Shown here piece after piece: positions 1-7,315 of a stretch of DNA of 18,006 nt (the stretch's first letter is position 1; every line of letters begins with the position of its first letter). Location of the stretch: positions 1 through 18,006 of the forward strand of contig JAHHRF010000035.1 of the NCBI GenBank assembly GCA_020025955.1, read 5' to 3'. The DNA comes from Sutterella sp. (GTDB lineage Bacteria; Pseudomonadota; Gammaproteobacteria; Burkholderiales; Burkholderiaceae_F). The notes under the pieces are model-generated. The model saw nothing but the letters and a program-made list of their open reading frames with translations. It was not told the DNA's origin and did not search any database. Position numbers and translations under genes: made by a program.

Positions 1-272
1 ACTAAGGCGGACACGATATACCTCTGAATATTTTTTAGGGGAAACAAAGACGCGATAGGCGGACGTCAGATGCGGGAACTTGGTCCTTGGGGTCTGGCGT
101 CGGGAAACGTTTTCACGCTCGCGTCTGGGGTTAGGGGCTATTTTAGCGGAAAAGCCGAGCGACACTGTGCAGCTTCGTTTGCTTTCTCACGAGTCCCTGG
201 GTGTTTGATAACTATACGCTATTAAAATCCACACTTCAATAGTCGAATGTGTTTTTGTTTGGGCTTTTCGTA
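1..272. other. Left-edge stretch without a supported gene
   Basis: I see no convincing gene here. A minus-strand frame stays open from a possible GTG at 165 to the left edge (about 55 codons), but its predicted peptide is rich in Arg, Ser and Pro, has no clear ribosome binding site and resembles nothing I know. The stretch follows the 3' end of the minus-strand knot protein, yet I could not find a strong hairpin plus T-run terminator for that gene. Confidence 0.4.
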
Positions 273-596
273 TTAACGGCGACCCGGGAAGGCGTTAACG
301 AGCTTGATGGTGAGATCAGGAAAGACGTCCACCAGTTGAATCTTAAAGTCCGGGAAGGCGGTAACAAACTGCCATTCCCCGCAGTGTGTGGGGAAGTGCT
401 TGACTTCTTTGACGTTGAGATCAGGGAAGGTGGTCACGATTTTCACTCGCAGGTCAGGAAAGTGATCCACGATTTGCACCCGCCCTTTCAAGGGGATCCC
501 TTTGAGCGTACAGTCTTGGGTCACAGGATTGGCGAGAAGCGGCAAGCTTAGGGTGCTCAAGACGACCCCCAGCACAAACGTTCGAATGGGTGACAT
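273..596 (-). CDS. Small exported FPD-repeat protein, 7(1) septoil knot domain type
   Basis: This is a 107-residue protein with a Sec-type signal peptide (basic start, hydrophobic residues about 7-21, likely cleavage near LLA-NP). The mature part is built from six FP motifs, at residues 46, 57, 68, 81, 92 and 103, four of them followed by Asp, spaced 11, 11, 13, 11 and 11 residues apart and separated by short V-x-I/V-V strands. The wider middle gap holds a CGEW motif. Cys29 and Cys72 could form a disulfide in the periplasm. Strand-turn repeats of this form are what I recall of the family annotated as '7(1) septoil knot domain-containing protein', a very short chain predicted and then shown to be deeply knotted; its biological role is not known to me. 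The start is supported by AAGGAG six bases before the ATG. It is transcribed divergently from sodC. Confidence 0.75.
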   Translation of the reverse strand: MSPIRTFVLGVVLSTLSLPLLANPVTQDCTLKGIPLKGRVQIVDHFPDLRVKIVTTFPDLNVKEVKHFPTHCGEWQFVTAFPDFKIQLVDVFPDLTIKLVNAFPGRR

Positions 597-617
597 AAGT
601 TTCTCCTTCTTCTGGGC

Positions 618-623
618 ATTCTA
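618..623 (-). promoter_or_regulatory. Possible -10 element for the knot-protein gene
   Basis: On the minus strand TAGAAT lies about 21 bases before the start codon, leaving room for a very short leader that contains the ribosome binding site. The matching -35 (TTCTGT, 18-base spacer) is poor, so this is only a candidate. Confidence 0.25.
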
Positions 624-880
624 AATCGGAAAGCACGTACGACAGAAGCGGGGATAAGGACGAAAAGGTGAAGGGAAATAACACAGGGATTGTGGCGAAA
701 GCGCCTCAATAGGAAAGGGCTATTTTTGCCATTGAAAAGATTAAAAGGGGGGGAGAGTGCGATCAACCTTATGTCCCACAAGCGATTGCGCGAGCTTACA
801 CAGAAACTGCTTTCTACAGTGTTTAACCTAGTGGGTAGAGATCCTGTGTACGGTCTACGCCTTTTGCTTTCTCTCAGGCG

Positions 881-909
881 TTGCAAATTATGGTTATTTA
901 GGCTACAAA
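881..909 (+). promoter_or_regulatory. Possible sigma70-type promoter upstream of sodC
   Basis: TTGCAA (881-886) and TACAAA (904-909) are separated by 17 bases, a good spacing with fair hexamers. It would leave a leader of roughly 170 bases before sodC, longer than usual, so the match may be chance. Confidence 0.25.
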
Positions 910-1088
910 TGATCTCAAGCCCACCGTCAGGCGGTAATCGTTCTTTGGACGTTGGTTACCCCGACTGATGTTGGACACCCCCATTGGGTTACGTGATTCA
1001 TTAACGTGCCCCGTCTGTAGCCGAAACGCTCGACTTTGTTTGTCCCATGCGTTTCCCCTCAGGCGAGATTCTGACATAAGGATTAAAG

Positions 1089-1619
1089 ATGAAAAAGACG
1101 ATGCTTTTAGCCTCCCTCATGATGATGGCTGGTGTTGCGATGGCGGACTGCTGTGCGAGCATGACCGTTCAGATGAACAAGCTCCTCCCGGAAGGGAAGT
1201 TTGCTCCGATCGGTACTGTGACGCTTGAACAGACCCAGTACGGTGTGGTGCTCACCCCGAACTTAGAAGGGCTCACCCCGGGTCTTCATGGCTTCCACGT
1301 GCATACCAACCCCTCTTGCGATCCGGCCACCAAGAATGGCAAGGTTGTGTTAGGCGGCGCTGCGGGCGGTCACTTTGACCCCATGAAGGCAGGCAAGCAT
1401 GGCATGCCCTGGCAGGATGACGCCCACTTAGGCGATATGCCTCCGTTATTCGTCGGTGAAGACGGTAAGGCTGTGCAGCCCGTGTTGGCTCCCCGCTTGA
1501 CCCTCCAGGACGTTAAGGGTCACTCCTTGATGATCCACGCCGGTGGCGATAACCACTCCGACAATCCCAAGCCCTTGGGCGGTGGCGGTGCTCGCTTTGC
1601 TTGCGGTATCGTGAAGTAA
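1089..1619 (+). CDS. sodC: Periplasmic Cu/Zn superoxide dismutase
   Basis: The 176-residue product converts superoxide to oxygen and hydrogen peroxide in the periplasm, protecting the envelope against host or environmental superoxide. A signal peptide ends at AMA (residue 19). The metal site is complete by motif: HGFHVH with Cu ligands His70 and His72, GGHFDP with the bridging His95, KHG...HLGDMP with Zn ligands His104, His113 and Asp116, and MIHAGGDN with the fourth Cu ligand His150. The closing block GDNHSDNPKPLGGGGARFACG is family-typical, and Cys77 with Cys172 should form the conserved disulfide. The length matches bacterial SodC. AAGGA six bases before the ATG supports the start. An oddity is the mature N-terminus, which begins Asp-Cys-Cys; there is no lipobox, so I do not call a lipoprotein. 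A strong terminator follows, so the gene looks monocistronic. Confidence 0.95.
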   Translation: MKKTMLLASLMMMAGVAMADCCASMTVQMNKLLPEGKFAPIGTVTLEQTQYGVVLTPNLEGLTPGLHGFHVHTNPSCDPATKNGKVVLGGAAGGHFDPMKAGKHGMPWQDDAHLGDMPPLFVGEDGKAVQPVLAPRLTLQDVKGHSLMIHAGGDNHSDNPKPLGGGGARFACGIVK

Positions 1620-1647
1620 TTCGTTGCTTGGTCGCTTCTGACTAAAG

Positions 1648-1691
1648 AAAACGCTCTTTGTCCCACGTCGTGGGGCTCAGAGCGTTTTTTT
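1648..1691 (+). terminator. Bidirectional terminator between sodC and the pseudouridine synthase gene
   Basis: AAACGCTCT pairs with AGAGCGTTT, with an inner CCCAC/GTGGG stem, followed by a run of seven T on the plus strand. Read on the minus strand the same hairpin is followed by TTTTCTTT, so it can also serve the convergent gene ending at 1714. Confidence 0.85.
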
Positions 1692-1713
1692 GTGGCCGTC
1701 GTTTTTGTTTTTT

Positions 1714-3102
1714 TTAGAACGACGGAAAGTCAGGTTCCGCCTCAAAGACCATGACGTTACCCGTCACGGGGTGGGCAATGGTTAAGCGTTTGGCGTGTAA
1801 ACACAATCGCGTCGTGGGGTCTTCCCCCTTTTGCCCAAGGTGCCCGTAGAAGCTGTCCCCATCGATGGGGGAGCCCAAGCCTAAGGGGTGCGCACAGTGC
1901 ACGCGCAATTGGTGCGTGCGTCCCGTGTGCGGGGTAAGTTGCACGAGCGTTTTCTCTTTTCCTTCATGCGTTTCATAGCCCAACACTTCAACGTGGGTTA
2001 AGGACGCCTTGCCGCCCCCCGTTTCTGAGAGCACACATTGGCGAGGACGATCCCAGGGGTTGACGGCAATCGGGAGGTCGATGGTGTCCGTTTTCGGGGA
2101 GACTTTGCCTTCTAAACGCGCCACATAGACTTTTTCCGTATCGCGCTCTCGAAAGCGTGTGTTGAGCACCTTGAGGGCGTCTTTGGTTTTCGCAAAGAGT
2201 AAAACGCCAGAGGTATCCAAATCCAAGCGATGCACGACGTGAAGTTCCCCGTGAGTGGCCTCAAGCAGGTGCTTTGCGTTCAAGGCTTCGCGGACGCCTG
2301 GGACCGAGGCCAAGCGTGAGGGCTTATTAATCACAATCATCACGTCATCCTCGTAGAGGATGGGTAACGCCGGCGCGTCTTTCGTCCACAAGGGGCTTCG
2401 GGTAAAGCCGATTTCGGGCATTAAGCGGTCAAACAAGGGGCGAAACGCGGAAAGGGGCGCATAACTCGTCCCCGAATGACGAATGCTCCAGGTGGGCGAC
2501 GTCCCCACCCAGAATTCACGCAGGTCAAGGAGTTTGGCAGAGGGGTTTTGGGCAAAGCGCGCATTAAAGCTGGAAAGCAACCCCAACGCGGGCGAGCGTT
2601 CCGCTTCACTTAACACCCCACGCCACTGGGCTTTACGGCGCTCAATGGCGGCGCCGCCCTGGCGCAAGGGCTTCGCAGGGTAGGCGGAAAATAAGTCAAA
2701 GAGGGCTTCTTTGAGCGTGAAGACCTCGCCCGCACGATCCACAAAGGTTAAGTGCGGGATCTTGTGCTTGGATAAGGGCGTTAACAAGTCCTCTTCCGTG
2801 AGCGTCAAGGGATCAATCGACAAATCGGTCCACGCGGGGGAAAAGGCGAGCTCGACCGCGAGGGTTTCGTCTTTTTCAAACACCATCACCCCTAAGCGCC
2901 CTCGAAGGTTGTTTTCTACCTCGGGGATCAAGGTGTCCGCTAGAGCTTGTGCCAAAGGGCCGGGAGCCGTCGTGAAGATGTCGCCCGAGGTTTCAGCCTC
3001 GGGGTGGGCTTGAGCTTGGGAGGTGAGTGCGGCCAACAGGGACTCGGACACGGAGCCCGAAAGCGTCTCGTCGAGCGTTACCGTCACGCGGGGAGAAGTC
3101 AT
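1714..3102 (-). CDS. RluA-family pseudouridine synthase with long N-terminal extension
   Basis: The 462-residue protein isomerises specific uridines in rRNA and/or tRNA to pseudouridine. The catalytic domain spans about residues 245-460: an entry motif LYEDDVMIVINKPSRLASVPG, the signature HRLDLDTSG with the presumed catalytic Asp294, and the later motifs TGRTHQLRVH and LCLHAKRLTIAHP. It resembles RluA, the dual 23S rRNA/tRNA enzyme, more than RluC or RluD, and no S4 domain is evident. RluA itself is about 220 residues, so the first 235 residues are an extension. Parts of it (GRLGVMVFE near 68-76 and REFWVGTSP near 195-203) resemble the N-terminal half of long RluA-family proteins I recall from other proteobacteria. 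The ATG has no strong ribosome binding site, so the exact start is uncertain. The target base cannot be assigned. Confidence 0.88.
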   Translation of the reverse strand: MTSPRVTVTLDETLSGSVSESLLAALTSQAQAHPEAETSGDIFTTAPGPLAQALADTLIPEVENNLRGRLGVMVFEKDETLAVELAFSPAWTDLSIDPLTLTEEDLLTPLSKHKIPHLTFVDRAGEVFTLKEALFDLFSAYPAKPLRQGGAAIERRKAQWRGVLSEAERSPALGLLSSFNARFAQNPSAKLLDLREFWVGTSPTWSIRHSGTSYAPLSAFRPLFDRLMPEIGFTRSPLWTKDAPALPILYEDDVMIVINKPSRLASVPGVREALNAKHLLEATHGELHVVHRLDLDTSGVLLFAKTKDALKVLNTRFRERDTEKVYVARLEGKVSPKTDTIDLPIAVNPWDRPRQCVLSETGGGKASLTHVEVLGYETHEGKEKTLVQLTPHTGRTHQLRVHCAHPLGLGSPIDGDSFYGHLGQKGEDPTTRLCLHAKRLTIAHPVTGNVMVFEAEPDFPSF

Positions 3103-3157
3103 AGCGCGTTAAATCTAGAAAGACGGGGGCGTCCCGTCAGAAAAATAAAGAGCCCCC

Positions 3158-3187
3158 ATTTTAAAGGAAAGGGCAAGCCCCTGTCAT
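3158..3187 (-). promoter_or_regulatory. Likely promoter of the pseudouridine synthase gene
   Basis: On the minus strand ATGACA (3182-3187) and TAAAAT (3158-3163) each match the sigma70 hexamers at five of six bases, with an 18-base spacer. The predicted leader is about 50 bases and contains a GACGGG/CCCGTC hairpin near 3122-3138. Confidence 0.45.
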
Positions 3188-3308
3188 AAGCAACAAAGTG
3201 CTGGGGGCAGGGGGGTACGGGTGAGGGGTTGCCTTGTGGCCGTTTGGCACTGGAATGCGCAATTGAGCGTCCGAATTCTCGTTTGAAAGCTTGATTCAAA
3301 CAAAAAAA

Positions 3309-3358
3309 GGGTAAAACAACGCCATTGATGTGGGATTTACCCTAACCCAATGGCGTTG
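3309..3358. repeat. Interleaved inverted repeats upstream of sstT
   Basis: An 11-base perfect inverted repeat, CAACGCCATTG (3317-3327) with CAATGGCGTTG (3348-3358), is interlaced with a second one, GGGTAAA (3309-3315) with TTTACCC (3336-3342). The order A-B-A'-B' means the two stems would form a pseudoknot or be alternatives in RNA; in DNA they could be overlapping operator sites. A further GGGTAA at 3363 could also pair with A'. Confidence 0.5.
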
Positions 3359-3471
3359 CCATGGGGTAATATCGCTTTCTTTCGATAACGGAGGCACCGT
3401 GTTCGGGAGCGGGTTCGCTCTTGGGATGCGCACGCTGACGTTTTTCTCGTGGTTACATTTTTGGAGGCTTC

Positions 3472-4725
3472 ATGGCCAAACGGTTAGGAAAGGTGTTTCG
3501 CTTCGCGATGCCGTTTTTACAGGCGTCGCTCATTAAGCAGATTATGGTGGGGTTAATCGTTGGGGCTGTGATTTCAGTCATCAGTAAAGACTTAGCCATT
3601 CAGTTGGGCTTTGTCGGGACGATGTTTGTCTCCGCCTTGAAGGGGGTCGCCCCCGTCTTGGTTTTCATCTTGGTGATGAGTGCCATTGCCGCGCAGCAGT
3701 CTGACGAACAAATGCACATTCGTCCGATCTTGGGGCTCTACATCATGAGCACGTTAGCCTCCGCCTTTACCGCGGTGGCAGCAAGCTTCTTATTCCCTTC
3801 GAAGATTTCGCTCTTGGGCGATGCGCAAAGCGTCACCGCGCCGGGCGGCATTGGGGAAGTGCTCCATACGTTGTTATTAAACCTCGTGGACAATCCTGTG
3901 CACGCCATTAGCGCCGGGAACTACATCGGCATCTTGGCGTGGGCGATTGCCGTGGGGTTAGTGCTTCGCACCGCCAACCCTGAAACCCGCATCGTCTTAA
4001 CGGACGCGTCGCGTGCCGTAGAGTTCGTCGTGCAGTTGGTGATTCGTTTCGCCCCCATTGGGATCATGGGCTTGGTCGCCAAGACCCTCGCTGAAGAAGG
4101 CTTTGATGTGATGTGGGGCTATGCCCACTTGCTCGTGGTCCTCTTGGGCTCGATGGCCTTTGTGGCGTTAGTTTTAAACCCCCTCATCGTTTGGTGGGCA
4201 ATTCGCAAGAACCCCTTCCCCTTGGTCTTCATGTGCTTGCGTGAGTCTGGGGTGAGCGCCTTCTTTACGCGCTCCTCGGCCGCGAACATCCCTGTCAACA
4301 TGGAAATCTGCCGCCGTGAAGGCTTGCCCGAGAGCACCTATGCGGTATCCATCCCTGTGGGCTCCACCGTTAACATGGCAGGCGCTGCCGTGACGATTAC
4401 GGTGATTACGTTGGCTGCGGCCCATTCGTTGGATATCGATGTGGGCTTAGGGGCTGCGATTTTCTTGAGCGTTGTGGCGAGCGTTTGTGCGGCAGGGACC
4501 TCTGGCGTGCCGGGCGGCTCCTTGATGCTTATCCCCTTGGCCTGTGGCCTTTTCGGGATTGATAACGACATCGCGAGCCAGGTTGTGGCCGTGGCCTTTA
4601 TTTTGTCGGTGTTGCAGGACTCCACCGAAACGGGGTTGAATTCCTCGAGCGACGTGCTCTTTACCATTGCCGGTTGCCGTCGTGCGCAGCGTTTAGCCAA
4701 GTTGAAGGCTGAGCGTCACGCTTAA
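3472..4725 (+). CDS. sstT: Sodium:serine/threonine symporter
   Basis: The 417-residue inner-membrane protein should import L-serine and L-threonine with Na+. It belongs to the dicarboxylate/amino acid:cation symporter family (glutamate-transporter fold) and its length matches E. coli SstT (414). Hydrophobic segments run through the whole length. The transport core is clear: a Ser-rich first hairpin with FFTRSSAANIPVN near residues 263-275, the Na+-binding helix with PVGSTVNMAGAA near 293-304, and the second hairpin with AAGTSGVPGGSLMLIP near 339-354. NMAGA in place of the NMDGT of glutamate carriers fits the SstT branch. GGAGG a few bases before the ATG fixes the start. A strong terminator follows, so it appears monocistronic. 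Serine import would suit an amino-acid-fermenting organism, as would the asparaginase next door. Confidence 0.93.
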   Translation: MAKRLGKVFRFAMPFLQASLIKQIMVGLIVGAVISVISKDLAIQLGFVGTMFVSALKGVAPVLVFILVMSAIAAQQSDEQMHIRPILGLYIMSTLASAFTAVAASFLFPSKISLLGDAQSVTAPGGIGEVLHTLLLNLVDNPVHAISAGNYIGILAWAIAVGLVLRTANPETRIVLTDASRAVEFVVQLVIRFAPIGIMGLVAKTLAEEGFDVMWGYAHLLVVLLGSMAFVALVLNPLIVWWAIRKNPFPLVFMCLRESGVSAFFTRSSAANIPVNMEICRREGLPESTYAVSIPVGSTVNMAGAAVTITVITLAAAHSLDIDVGLGAAIFLSVVASVCAAGTSGVPGGSLMLIPLACGLFGIDNDIASQVVAVAFILSVLQDSTETGLNSSSDVLFTIAGCRRAQRLAKLKAERHA

Positions 4726-4764
4726 TAAAGAGAACGGTGGGAAGTTTCTTCCCCACTGAAACGC

Positions 4765-4796
4765 AAAAGGGGAGTCCTCGATGGGCTCCCCTTTTT
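4765..4796 (+). terminator. Terminator between sstT and asparaginase gene
   Basis: AAAAGGGGAG pairs with CTCCCCTTTT, ending in a T tract on the plus strand. A second hairpin, GTGGG with CCCAC, precedes it at 4738-4756. On the minus strand the main stem is followed by TTTTGCGTTT, so it may also end the convergent gene. Confidence 0.85.
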
Positions 4797-4819
4797 GTTG
4801 CTTGGTCGTTGGTGTTCGT

Positions 4820-5812
4820 TTAGTTGAGTTCAGCTTTTTCGAGTGCCAATTGAATGGCCACTTGCGTGCGCGCTTGCCAGAGGGTGCGCTCAGGGCAAAA
4901 GAGAAGCCCCGATTGGGTGTAGTCTTTGAGAAGGAGCCCCTGCGGGATGCGGCTCGTGAGCGCCACTAAAAAGCCATGCTCAAAGGCGCGCTCTAAGCCG
5001 TCTAGTTGGTTCGCATGAATCGTGCCGTTTCCGGTTCCCGCATAGACAAAGCCCATCGTGCGATCGTATTCAGGCAACGTAAATTGGTGGTCGAGCCACA
5101 AGTGAATCAGGTTGTCCGTGGCATCACAGTGCGCCACAAAGACGGGCACTTCGGGGAGCGTCTCCATCGTCATTAAAGCGTCCACTTGGTCAGCAAAGGT
5201 ACCGGCCCCATCGGGGTGGGCTCCCGTGACCGCAACGACGCCGTCGGTGACGTGACCCAAGGTGCTTCCCAACGTGGGAGAAAAGGCATTGACGTGCGTC
5301 GGGTGCGATTTGGTGAGCGCGCCGCCAGAAAAAAGCGTGTCATTCATCAAGACGCTCACACCCTTAACGCCCGCTCGTGCCGCTAAGAGGGCATTCCAAA
5401 GGTTGATGGGGCCGTCTGCAGAGAGGGCGCTCGCGGGGCGCATCGCGCCCGTCAGGACCACCGTGACGTCTTCTGGGAGCGTACTCCACAAGAAGAACGC
5501 CGTTTCTTCCAAGGTATCCGTCCCGTGAATCACCACAATGCGGGTTTCGGGAGCGACTTCCAACGCGTCTTCAATACGACGAAGGAGGTCCAACCAGAGG
5601 CGACTCACCATGCTTCCCGAATCAATGGAGGCGATGGTCTCGACCGTAAGGTCAATGTCGTCTAAGTCCGTGAGGCCAGGTAGGGCATCCAACAGATCGT
5701 CGGCTTCTAGGCCTTGCAATCGGTAGCCTGCCATCTGCTCGGGCGAATCGCCTTCACTTAAAATGGTGCCCCCGGTAGCGAGCACTAAGACGGGAATCGG
5801 GGAGGCGTGCAT
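4820..5812 (-). CDS. L-asparaginase (type I/II family), probably cytoplasmic
   Basis: The 330-residue enzyme hydrolyses L-asparagine to aspartate and ammonia. The N-terminal loop LATGGTI carries the nucleophilic Thr16; IHGTDTLEET (95-104) carries the Thr98-Asp99 pair; TGAMRPASALSADGP (121-135) is the family block; Lys168 in ALTKSHPT corresponds to the catalytic lysine. The Ser-rich stretch IDSGSM (63-68) matches the SQDM substrate loop of E. coli AnsB. The frame is open up to 5947, but ATG 5812 is chosen because AGGAG lies just upstream and the conserved domain begins a few residues later. With this start there is no signal peptide, unlike periplasmic AnsB. The more upstream part of the frame would encode a Pro-rich segment unlike the family. 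Substrate preference between asparagine and glutamine is not certain. Confidence 0.9.
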   Translation of the reverse strand: MHASPIPVLVLATGGTILSEGDSPEQMAGYRLQGLEADDLLDALPGLTDLDDIDLTVETIASIDSGSMVSRLWLDLLRRIEDALEVAPETRIVVIHGTDTLEETAFFLWSTLPEDVTVVLTGAMRPASALSADGPINLWNALLAARAGVKGVSVLMNDTLFSGGALTKSHPTHVNAFSPTLGSTLGHVTDGVVAVTGAHPDGAGTFADQVDALMTMETLPEVPVFVAHCDATDNLIHLWLDHQFTLPEYDRTMGFVYAGTGNGTIHANQLDGLERAFEHGFLVALTSRIPQGLLLKDYTQSGLLFCPERTLWQARTQVAIQLALEKAELN

Positions 5813-5879
5813 GACGTGTCTCCTGTTGGATGGGTGTAGGGGTGGGGGACAGGCGAAACCAGTGGTTGGACTTTCCAGT

Positions 5880-5908
5880 TTGCCTGACGTCTCTATCAAG
5901 GGTATTAT
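5880..5908 (+). promoter_or_regulatory. Likely promoter of the small secreted protein
   Basis: TTGCCT (5880-5885) and TATTAT (5903-5908) with a 17-base spacer, placed to give a leader of about 30 bases. The minus strand reads CATAAT over nearly the same bases (5904-5909), with a weak TTGGGG 18 bases upstream, so overlapping divergent -10 elements may serve the asparaginase gene as well. Confidence 0.5.
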
Positions 5909-5945
5909 GACACCACATTGACCTAAACCCCAAGGAGAGACCCCC

Positions 5946-6314
5946 ATGATGAAAATCCTTCCCCTCGCGCTTCTTCTAGGCTTAAGCGCTATGACGCCGA
6001 GCTATGCTGCCTCCACCCCGGAAGCCCTTCAAGGGCATTGGGTGGGTGTCGTTTTAGATGACGATGGCATCCCGCAGAAAACCGAAGTGACGTTAGACCG
6101 TTTTGGTTGCTTTGCCTGGAAAGTGAAAGACGGGGACCCGAGCCCCATCGTCGGCTTTGTGTCCGAAAAGGATGGTACCGTGACGTTAAAGCTTTCCGAT
6201 AAAAGCATGATGACGCGCTTTCACGTGGATCCAACGGATGCCCGCGTGTTGATTCAGGATATGGCACGAGCCCCCAGCTCCAGCCCGGACTGCTGCAAGC
6301 TCGAAAAGCTCTAA
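5946..6314 (+). CDS. Small secreted protein of unknown function, beta-rich
   Basis: I do not recognise a named family. The 122-residue product has a clear signal peptide (MMK start, hydrophobic core, cleavage near SYA-AS around residue 21), leaving about 100 residues. The mature chain begins LQGHWVGVVLDDDG, then alternates strands and turns (TEVTLDRFGCFAWKV, GTVTLKLSD), a pattern seen in lipocalin-like or NlpE-like small beta barrels; that likeness is only structural impression. Cys55, Cys116 and Cys117 could form one disulfide and leave one cysteine, or bind metal. AAGGAG eight bases before the first ATG supports the start; the adjacent second ATG is possible. It is divergent from the asparaginase gene and ends in a strong terminator. 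Confidence 0.75.
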   Translation: MMKILPLALLLGLSAMTPSYAASTPEALQGHWVGVVLDDDGIPQKTEVTLDRFGCFAWKVKDGDPSPIVGFVSEKDGTVTLKLSDKSMMTRFHVDPTDARVLIQDMARAPSSSPDCCKLEKL

Positions 6315-6419
6315 GCGGGTTGAAGCGAAGTAGCTCACAATGCTAAGTCGAGTGTTTTGTATTCCCGTTGGGGGAAATAGAAAGACGTTCGATTGAGCGA
6401 AAAAAACTAAGCTTCACAG

Positions 6420-6470
6420 AAAAAAAAGGAAGACCCTGGTCACACTGGTGATCAGGGTCTTCTTCCTTTT
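6420..6470. terminator. Bidirectional terminator between secreted protein and surface operon
   Basis: GAAGACCCTG pairs with CAGGGTCTTC, extended inward by TCAC/GTGA and outward by A-tract and T-tract arms with a three-base bulge. A-rich and T-rich flanks on opposite sides make it usable from both directions. Confidence 0.85.
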
Positions 6471-6498
6471 GGGCGTTTACGTTTTCGATTTATAGGGA

Positions 6499-7296
6499 TT
6501 AAAACTCAATGTTGCCACTCACATGGTAGGCGACACCGCCTTCGCGGTTGATGTCCGTGGAGACGCCTGCCTTCATGGCAAAGGTTTCATTGAAGCGGTA
6601 ACCCGAGCCCACCGCCAAGGCTTGTTCGGATTCATAGCCCCCGACGGAGGCCGTCAAGTTGTATTTCCCGATGCTATAGGGCTGGAAAAGGCCGGAGAGC
6701 GCAGCTTGCATCGCTAAGCCCCGTTTCATTTCGTCGTCCAACTGATCCAACTGTCGGTTGAGCGCCGTCACATCTTGCCCGGGGGCAGACAAGGCCGCTA
6801 AGGCTGCTTGATTGGCTTTTAAGAGCTGGTCGTTTTGCCCAATGGCCGCCCCTTGTGCCGTGACGGTTTGTTGAAGGGCTGTCGCCTTCGTTTGGTTGGC
6901 CGTCACTTGAGGGGCGAGGGCATTCACTTTATTTTGCGTGGCGGTCAACGTTACCGTCGTTTGCGTGAGCGTTTGTGCGTTGTTGACAAGCGCTGTTTCA
7001 TTCGTGGTGACCTTGGTCTTTAATTCCGCAATCGCCTTTTTGTTGGCTTCAGAACGGGTGTCAACCGTGTAGAGGTCCGTCCCGTTAATCACAGCCGTTG
7101 CGAGTTTGAGTTTTGCTTCGGTAACCTTTTGAGTTAATGCAGCATCCGTGCCCCCGGCAGCCTCTAAGGCTTTTTGTGCGCCGACAACCTCGGCTTTAAG
7201 CGTTTCATAGGGGCTGGGTGCCGTGGCGGCAAAGGCGTTTGATAGGGGAAGAGCCAAGGTGAGGATGGCTGTAAAGATCGTAGTGTTGCGAGTCAT
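6499..7296 (-). CDS. Anchor-only YadA-like protein (coiled-coil stalk plus trimeric outer-membrane anchor)
   Basis: The 265-residue product has a signal peptide (cleavage near AFA-AT), a stalk of about residues 30-190 rich in Ala, Thr, Gln, Leu and Val with heptad-like spacing, and a C-terminal YadA anchor of about 76 residues starting at RGLAMQAALSGLF and ending in Phe, the usual outer-membrane signal. Anchors of this family form one 12-strand pore from three chains, four strands each. No globular head or Trp-ring motif is visible and I see no cysteine. It is paralogous to the C-terminus of the upstream gene: PYETLKAEV, DLYTVDTRS and GLAMQAALSGLFQPY each have counterparts there. ATG 7296 is preferred over ATG 7311 because AAAGG lies seven bases before it; the gap to the upstream stop is 19 bases, so co-transcription is likely. 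It could work as a homotrimer or join the large protein. Confidence 0.85.
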   Translation of the reverse strand: MTRNTTIFTAILTLALPLSNAFAATAPSPYETLKAEVVGAQKALEAAGGTDAALTQKVTEAKLKLATAVINGTDLYTVDTRSEANKKAIAELKTKVTTNETALVNNAQTLTQTTVTLTATQNKVNALAPQVTANQTKATALQQTVTAQGAAIGQNDQLLKANQAALAALSAPGQDVTALNRQLDQLDDEMKRGLAMQAALSGLFQPYSIGKYNLTASVGGYESEQALAVGSGYRFNETFAMKAGVSTDINREGGVAYHVSGNIEF

Positions 7297-7315
7297 ACGT
7301 AAACCTTTCATTCAA

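Larger units (their letters stand above)
597..1088. other. 492-base divergent spacer between knot-protein gene and sodC
   Basis: No supported gene. Open frames on both strands (for example 690-968 plus) start at TTG or GTG without a ribosome binding site and give Arg/Leu-rich peptides typical of non-coding frames. It presumably carries the promoters of the two flanking genes; only weak matches were found. Confidence 0.5.
3103..3471. other. Divergent spacer upstream of sstT
   Basis: No supported gene in 369 bases. It holds the minus-strand promoter above, a GTTTGAA/TTCAAAC inverted repeat (3281-3301), and the interleaved repeats described separately. I could not identify a convincing plus-strand promoter for sstT. 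Confidence 0.5.

Noticed and set aside
1..165. Minus-strand frame open to the left edge from a GTG
   Set aside because: About 55 codons only, no ribosome binding site, and an Arg/Ser/Pro-rich product without recognisable features; could be reconsidered with sequence left of the window.
690..968. 92-codon plus-strand frame in the spacer before sodC
   Set aside because: TTG start, no ribosome binding site, Arg/Leu-rich product of the kind expected from non-coding DNA.
3099..3299. 66-codon minus-strand frame whose stop overlaps the pseudouridine synthase ATG by four bases
   Set aside because: The overlap looks like translational coupling, but the frame starts at TTG without a ribosome binding site, would lie across the predicted promoter, and its product is not protein-like.
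5813..5947. 45-residue N-terminal extension of the asparaginase frame
   Set aside because: It is Pro-rich and outside the family domain, while the downstream ATG has AGGAG at the right distance.
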